A stretch of DNA of 64,000 nt from Sphingobacteriales bacterium (lineage in GTDB: Bacteria; Bacteroidota; Bacteroidia; Chitinophagales; Chitinophagaceae). Of the stretch, positions 62,401 through 64,000 are shown piece after piece (position 1 is the stretch's first letter; every line of letters starts with the position of its first letter). The stretch lies in NCBI GenBank assembly GCA_016235125.1, contig JACRLZ010000004.1, forward strand, positions 496,001 through 560,000. Reading direction: 5' to 3'. The notes under the pieces are model-generated. The model ran no database searches. It was not told where the DNA came from and was given only the letters and a program-made list of their open reading frames with translations. The translations under genes were made by a program, and so were the position numbers.

Positions 62401-62865
62401 TTTGTTATTGCCAAGATAAAAACCATTGAGCCAGATATTGGCATCCCTGAAAATTCCATCAAATTGTATAGTGAAGCGTTGTTCTGAATCAGAAGGATTT
62501 CCCATAAAATGTTTTCGATACCAGCCAATACTTGTTTCAGGAAATAACCCGCCGACGGGTTTGTATCCATGAGCCATCACATCGAAGTTATCTTTATAGG
62601 CGAAAGGCAATTCCACCACCCAGTCATGCGGCAGATCCAGTTTTCTCCATTTGCTGTCATCAAACTTTGCTTCGATGGCTGTGCCGGAAGCAACTCCTGT
62701 CTTGGAATAAATATTGGCAATGCTGTAATTAAAATCTTTTTCCGGGTTGGCGGCATGGCCAAAATGGAATTTCCAGTCGTTGTCAAAATTGATATGCTGA
62801 CGTTGGGCTGAAGCATCTGCACAAACAGCTATAACTGCTATAATGAAATAGCTTTTAATGTTCAT
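59461..62865 (-). CDS. Fused GH2 beta-galactosidase and GH53 endo-beta-1,4-galactanase
   Basis: A 1134-residue exported protein (signal peptide ending DASA). Residues about 22-815 form a GH2 enzyme: sugar-binding domain (DLPHDWVVELPF, GIGWYRKHF-like), Ig-like domain, TIM barrel with acid/base in MWSIGNEEW and nucleophile in PVMGSEMGS, and C-terminal beta domains. Residues about 836-1134 form a GH53 barrel: LGADISFLPELEARGMKF, MVQVGNEINHGMIWPEG (acid/base) and IIVVEYSALKEEVN (nucleophile). Endo-galactanase plus exo-galactosidase suits beta-1,4-galactan breakdown. The linker (TPDSRLP repeated) is encoded by a heptamer array. A SusE-like lipoprotein gene lies upstream. Confidence 0.9.
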   Translation of the reverse strand: MNIKSYFIIAVIAVCADASAQRQHINFDNDWKFHFGHAANPEKDFNYSIANIYSKTGVASGTAIEAKFDDSKWRKLDLPHDWVVELPFAYKDNFDVMAHGYKPVGGLFPETSIGWYRKHFMGNPSDSEQRFTIQFDGIFRDANIWLNGFYLGNNKSGYMGVEYDVSDYINFGKDNILVVRADASQYEGWFYEGAGIYRHVWLNRYNNIHIKQENYFVYTEVKGDVATVNLSVPISNQNLLSANCSVYSYITDRSGKKLVQTKEQPLSLTVNGTATVNQSVVIAGARLWSLEDPYLYRVISVIKQNGKVVDSIKQRFGIRTIEIKTNGLFINGKYTKIFGVCNHQDHAGVGSALPDYLQYYRIRLLKNMGVNAYRTSHNPPTPELLDACDSLGMLVLDENRLLNSSPEYMNQFEKLILRDRNHPSVFMWSIGNEEWAVQNGSNGKRIAQTLLQKQKELDPTRTSSYGADNGNTRNGVNEVIPIRGFNYRHYAVEEYHKAHPSQPVMGSEMGSTVTTRGVYIKDTIRAYVPDQDISFPWWASRAETWWTLAATNDYWLGGFVWTGFDYRGEPTPYQWPNINSHFGIMDMCGFPKNIYYYYQSWWTDKDVLHISPHWNFRSKGPGWNKPVGDSIDVWVNTNADNVELFLNGKSKGKKDMPRNSHLKWTINYEPGKLEAVAYKKGKKLVKKVETTGLPVDVVVTPYKTTMLADGKDAAVLNITVVDREGREVPDADNMIQFEIEGPGKIIGVGNGDPSSHEPDKCADGAWQRTLFNGKCQVIVQAGTTPGMIKFNAKATGLWSGGTDIQTVSPEKVATVTIDKKYQTPDSRLPTPDSRMLGADISFLPELEARGMKFSDNGVEKDAIQILKDHGLNYVRLRIFNDPARDSGYSPGKGFCDLAHTKQMAKRVKDAGMKLLLDFHYSDYWADPGKQYKPAAWKNLSFEELKKALYDYTKDVIQQLKDQGTAPDMVQVGNEINHGMIWPEGNVANINQLAQLINAGTAAVKSVDPSITLLLHMALGGQNDESVFFIDNMLARGVYFDVIGLSYYPKWHGTLDDLRDNMNDLVRRYNKDIIVVEYSALKEEVNKLAFELPNGKGKGTCIWEPLSTWEKFFDDKGQSNDYLRKYDEISKNFLK
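60367..60401. repeat. Heptamer array coding for the GH2-GH53 linker
   Basis: Plus-strand units GGAGTCG, GGAGTCG, GGAGCCG, AGAGTCG, GGAGTCT (five units, 35 bp, strict 7-bp period). In frame it encodes TPDSRLP then TPDSR, that is a 7-residue repeat, because 7 bp x 3 frames gives 21 bp. It has the same architecture as the intergenic heptamer arrays at 34914, 48547, 53062 and 54481. Confidence 0.85.
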
Positions 62866-62926
62866 GGCAAGAAAATGAAGTGAAGAAATTTATTTACAAT
62901 AAAGTTAAGCAGCATTGTTCAGGTAC

Positions 62927-62958
62927 AAAAAAAGCGGCTATCAGTAAGCCGCTTTTTT
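62927..62958 (-). terminator. Terminator downstream of the SusE-like gene
   Basis: AAAAAGCGGCT and AGCCGCTTTTT form an 11-bp stem with a 7-base loop. It lies 20 bases after the SusE-like stop codon and 60 bases before the GH2-GH53 start on the same strand, so the fusion gene probably has its own promoter or is reached by read-through. Confidence 0.85.
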
Positions 62959-62976
62959 AAACAAGATCAAATTATA

Positions 62977-64000
62977 TTAATTCTTCTTAATCTTGTAAGA
63001 GTAGTTTCCTCCAATTCCAATATTCAATGTAAGAGTGTAATTGCCGGCGGCACTAATAGGAATATTGCTGCCATCGTATTCGGGTTTGTTGTCTATGGGG
63101 TTGTTATTATCACCGAAATTAATTGCCCAGTCATTATTAGCCCTGAATTTTACTTCACCGGCAACAAGATCAGCGGTGATGGTCCATGAACCTGTAGCAG
63201 GAACAAATGTCATAGCTGTGCTGGAGCCCCATCCGCCCGGAGTAGCGCTACCAATTATCCCAAACGTATTGATCTTATCATAACTCCATATCAGCAAGCC
63301 TGTATTAGCTCTTACCCTGTATAGACCGGTAAGCCCTGCGCCACCGGAAGGTAATGTAAGATTCGGTCCGCCATTGGCTGTTAACAAACCAGGACCTGCA
63401 CTTCCATGATCACCGGCACCCCAGTTATTGCCTCTCACCATTTTAAATTCCGGAGATGCATTATTAAATACTATGTATCCCTCATAATTGCTGTAACCGC
63501 CATTCCTGACTTTGCATATTTGTGGTGAAGTAGGAGGATCCCATTGGGGATTTTGACCATTGCCTGCAATATTCATAGCATCAGGGAAACCATAAGACAC
63601 AATGTCCAGGTAAGAAGTGATGGTCATGGTAACCACATTAGAATAAAGGGGAGTAACTCCTGAACCCACATCAGCTTTTAATCTTGCCTGCACCTGTGTA
63701 GCTACTCCATCCGTAATTATTTCCTGCATTTTTGCATTCAGGTCGCCAACTGTTATGGTTTTGGAAAGTGAAGAACCCACAGTAAGGTCTGTGGTAGATG
63801 CTGTCGCAAAATTTGTTCCCCCTTTACAAAACTGGATACTATAAGTAATAGCTGCTTTATAACCAAAGTCAGCGGCTGACCAGGTAAAGCTGCCTGCATT
63901 ATTGTTGGCATTTGCCTGCAATAAAACCAGTGTGGTGATAGTGGTATTAAAAAGCGGCGCTGATCCCGGTGTCAAATAAGCCTTGATATCCTTTTTGGTA
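62977..64000 (-). CDS. SusE/SusF-like outer-membrane glycan-binding protein (5' end outside window)
   Basis: At least 340 residues; the frame is open to the window edge, so the N-terminal lipoprotein signal is not visible. The SusE domain is seen in FTWSAADFGYKAAITYSIQF, ITVGDLNAKMQEI and VVTMTITSYLDI. The C-terminal region carries starch/glycan-binding type beta modules (EGYIVFNNASPEFKMVRGNNW, GSWTITADLVAGEVKFRAND, YTLTLNIGIGGNYSYKIKK). Such proteins sit on the cell surface next to SusC/SusD transporters, which would be expected just beyond the window. Confidence 0.8.
   Translation of the reverse strand, partial: TKKDIKAYLTPGSAPLFNTTITTLVLLQANANNNAGSFTWSAADFGYKAAITYSIQFCKGGTNFATASTTDLTVGSSLSKTITVGDLNAKMQEIITDGVATQVQARLKADVGSGVTPLYSNVVTMTITSYLDIVSYGFPDAMNIAGNGQNPQWDPPTSPQICKVRNGGYSNYEGYIVFNNASPEFKMVRGNNWGAGDHGSAGPGLLTANGGPNLTLPSGGAGLTGLYRVRANTGLLIWSYDKINTFGIIGSATPGGWGSSTAMTFVPATGSWTITADLVAGEVKFRANNDWAINFGDNNNPIDNKPEYDGSNIPISAAGNYTLTLNIGIGGNYSYKIKKN

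Overview
The window looks like a stretch of chromosome from a Bacteroidota bacterium, most likely of the Chitinophagaceae type. The evidence is the gene content: Por/type IX secretion C-terminal domains, SusE-type and GH97 glycan genes, a bTHX ribosomal protein, DUF4286, TIGR00266, Spy/CpxP-like and PKD-repeat secreted proteins. Several promoters also have a Bacteroidetes-type -7 element (TAnnTTTG or TATCTTYGC), and few genes have a clear Shine-Dalgarno sequence. I see no rRNA, CRISPR array, integrase or transposase. One tRNA, tRNA-Arg(CCT), is present.

Layout. 1-6.2 kb: the tail of an outer-membrane barrel protein, a decayed TIGR00266 fragment, an M16 zinc peptidase, an intact TIGR00266 protein and a secreted caspase-fold protein. 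6.3-13.2 kb: a tetR-tolC-adaptor-RND efflux operon with a perfect 10+10 palindrome on its promoter. 13.3-18.9 kb: DUF502, a lipoprotein, a zinc phospholipase C/S1-P1-like enzyme and a large T9SS BNR/PKD/Ig protein. 19-24.3 kb: serC, DUF1015, a TPR protein and an acyl-CoA ligase. 24.3-26.2 kb: an ECF sigma / putative anti-sigma / CpxP-like / DUF1573 operon. 26.3-35.8 kb: tRNA, TPR protein, a secreted unknown, M48 protease, a UvrD-like helicase fused to an Fe-S nuclease, an Ig-like lipoprotein and recR. 35.9-39.6 kb: methionine synthase split into two adjacent genes. 39.6-44 kb: an operon LOG - GH97 alpha-glucosidase - SemiSWEET - HAD phosphatase - RDD, which looks like a glucoside-to-glucose route. 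44.1-55 kb: housekeeping genes (xth, DUF2339, HU, bTHX, pdxH, pyrH, tsf, rpsB, rpsI, rplM). 55.2-64 kb: an HD-domain gene, a PKD-repeat T9SS protein broken by an exact 94-bp tandem duplication, and the edge of a galactan-type polysaccharide locus (GH2-GH53 fusion and a SusE-like lipoprotein).

The most unusual signals are three. (1) An exact 94-bp tandem duplication, frame-breaking because 94 is not divisible by 3, interrupts an otherwise continuous 1062-residue PKD-repeat surface protein. (2) A class of short arrays with a strict 7-bp period but different heptamers sits in at least four gene gaps, often as inverted pairs. (3) The same kind of heptamer array lies inside the GH2-GH53 gene, where it encodes the linker, suggesting that an intergenic repeat became coding when two galactan genes fused.
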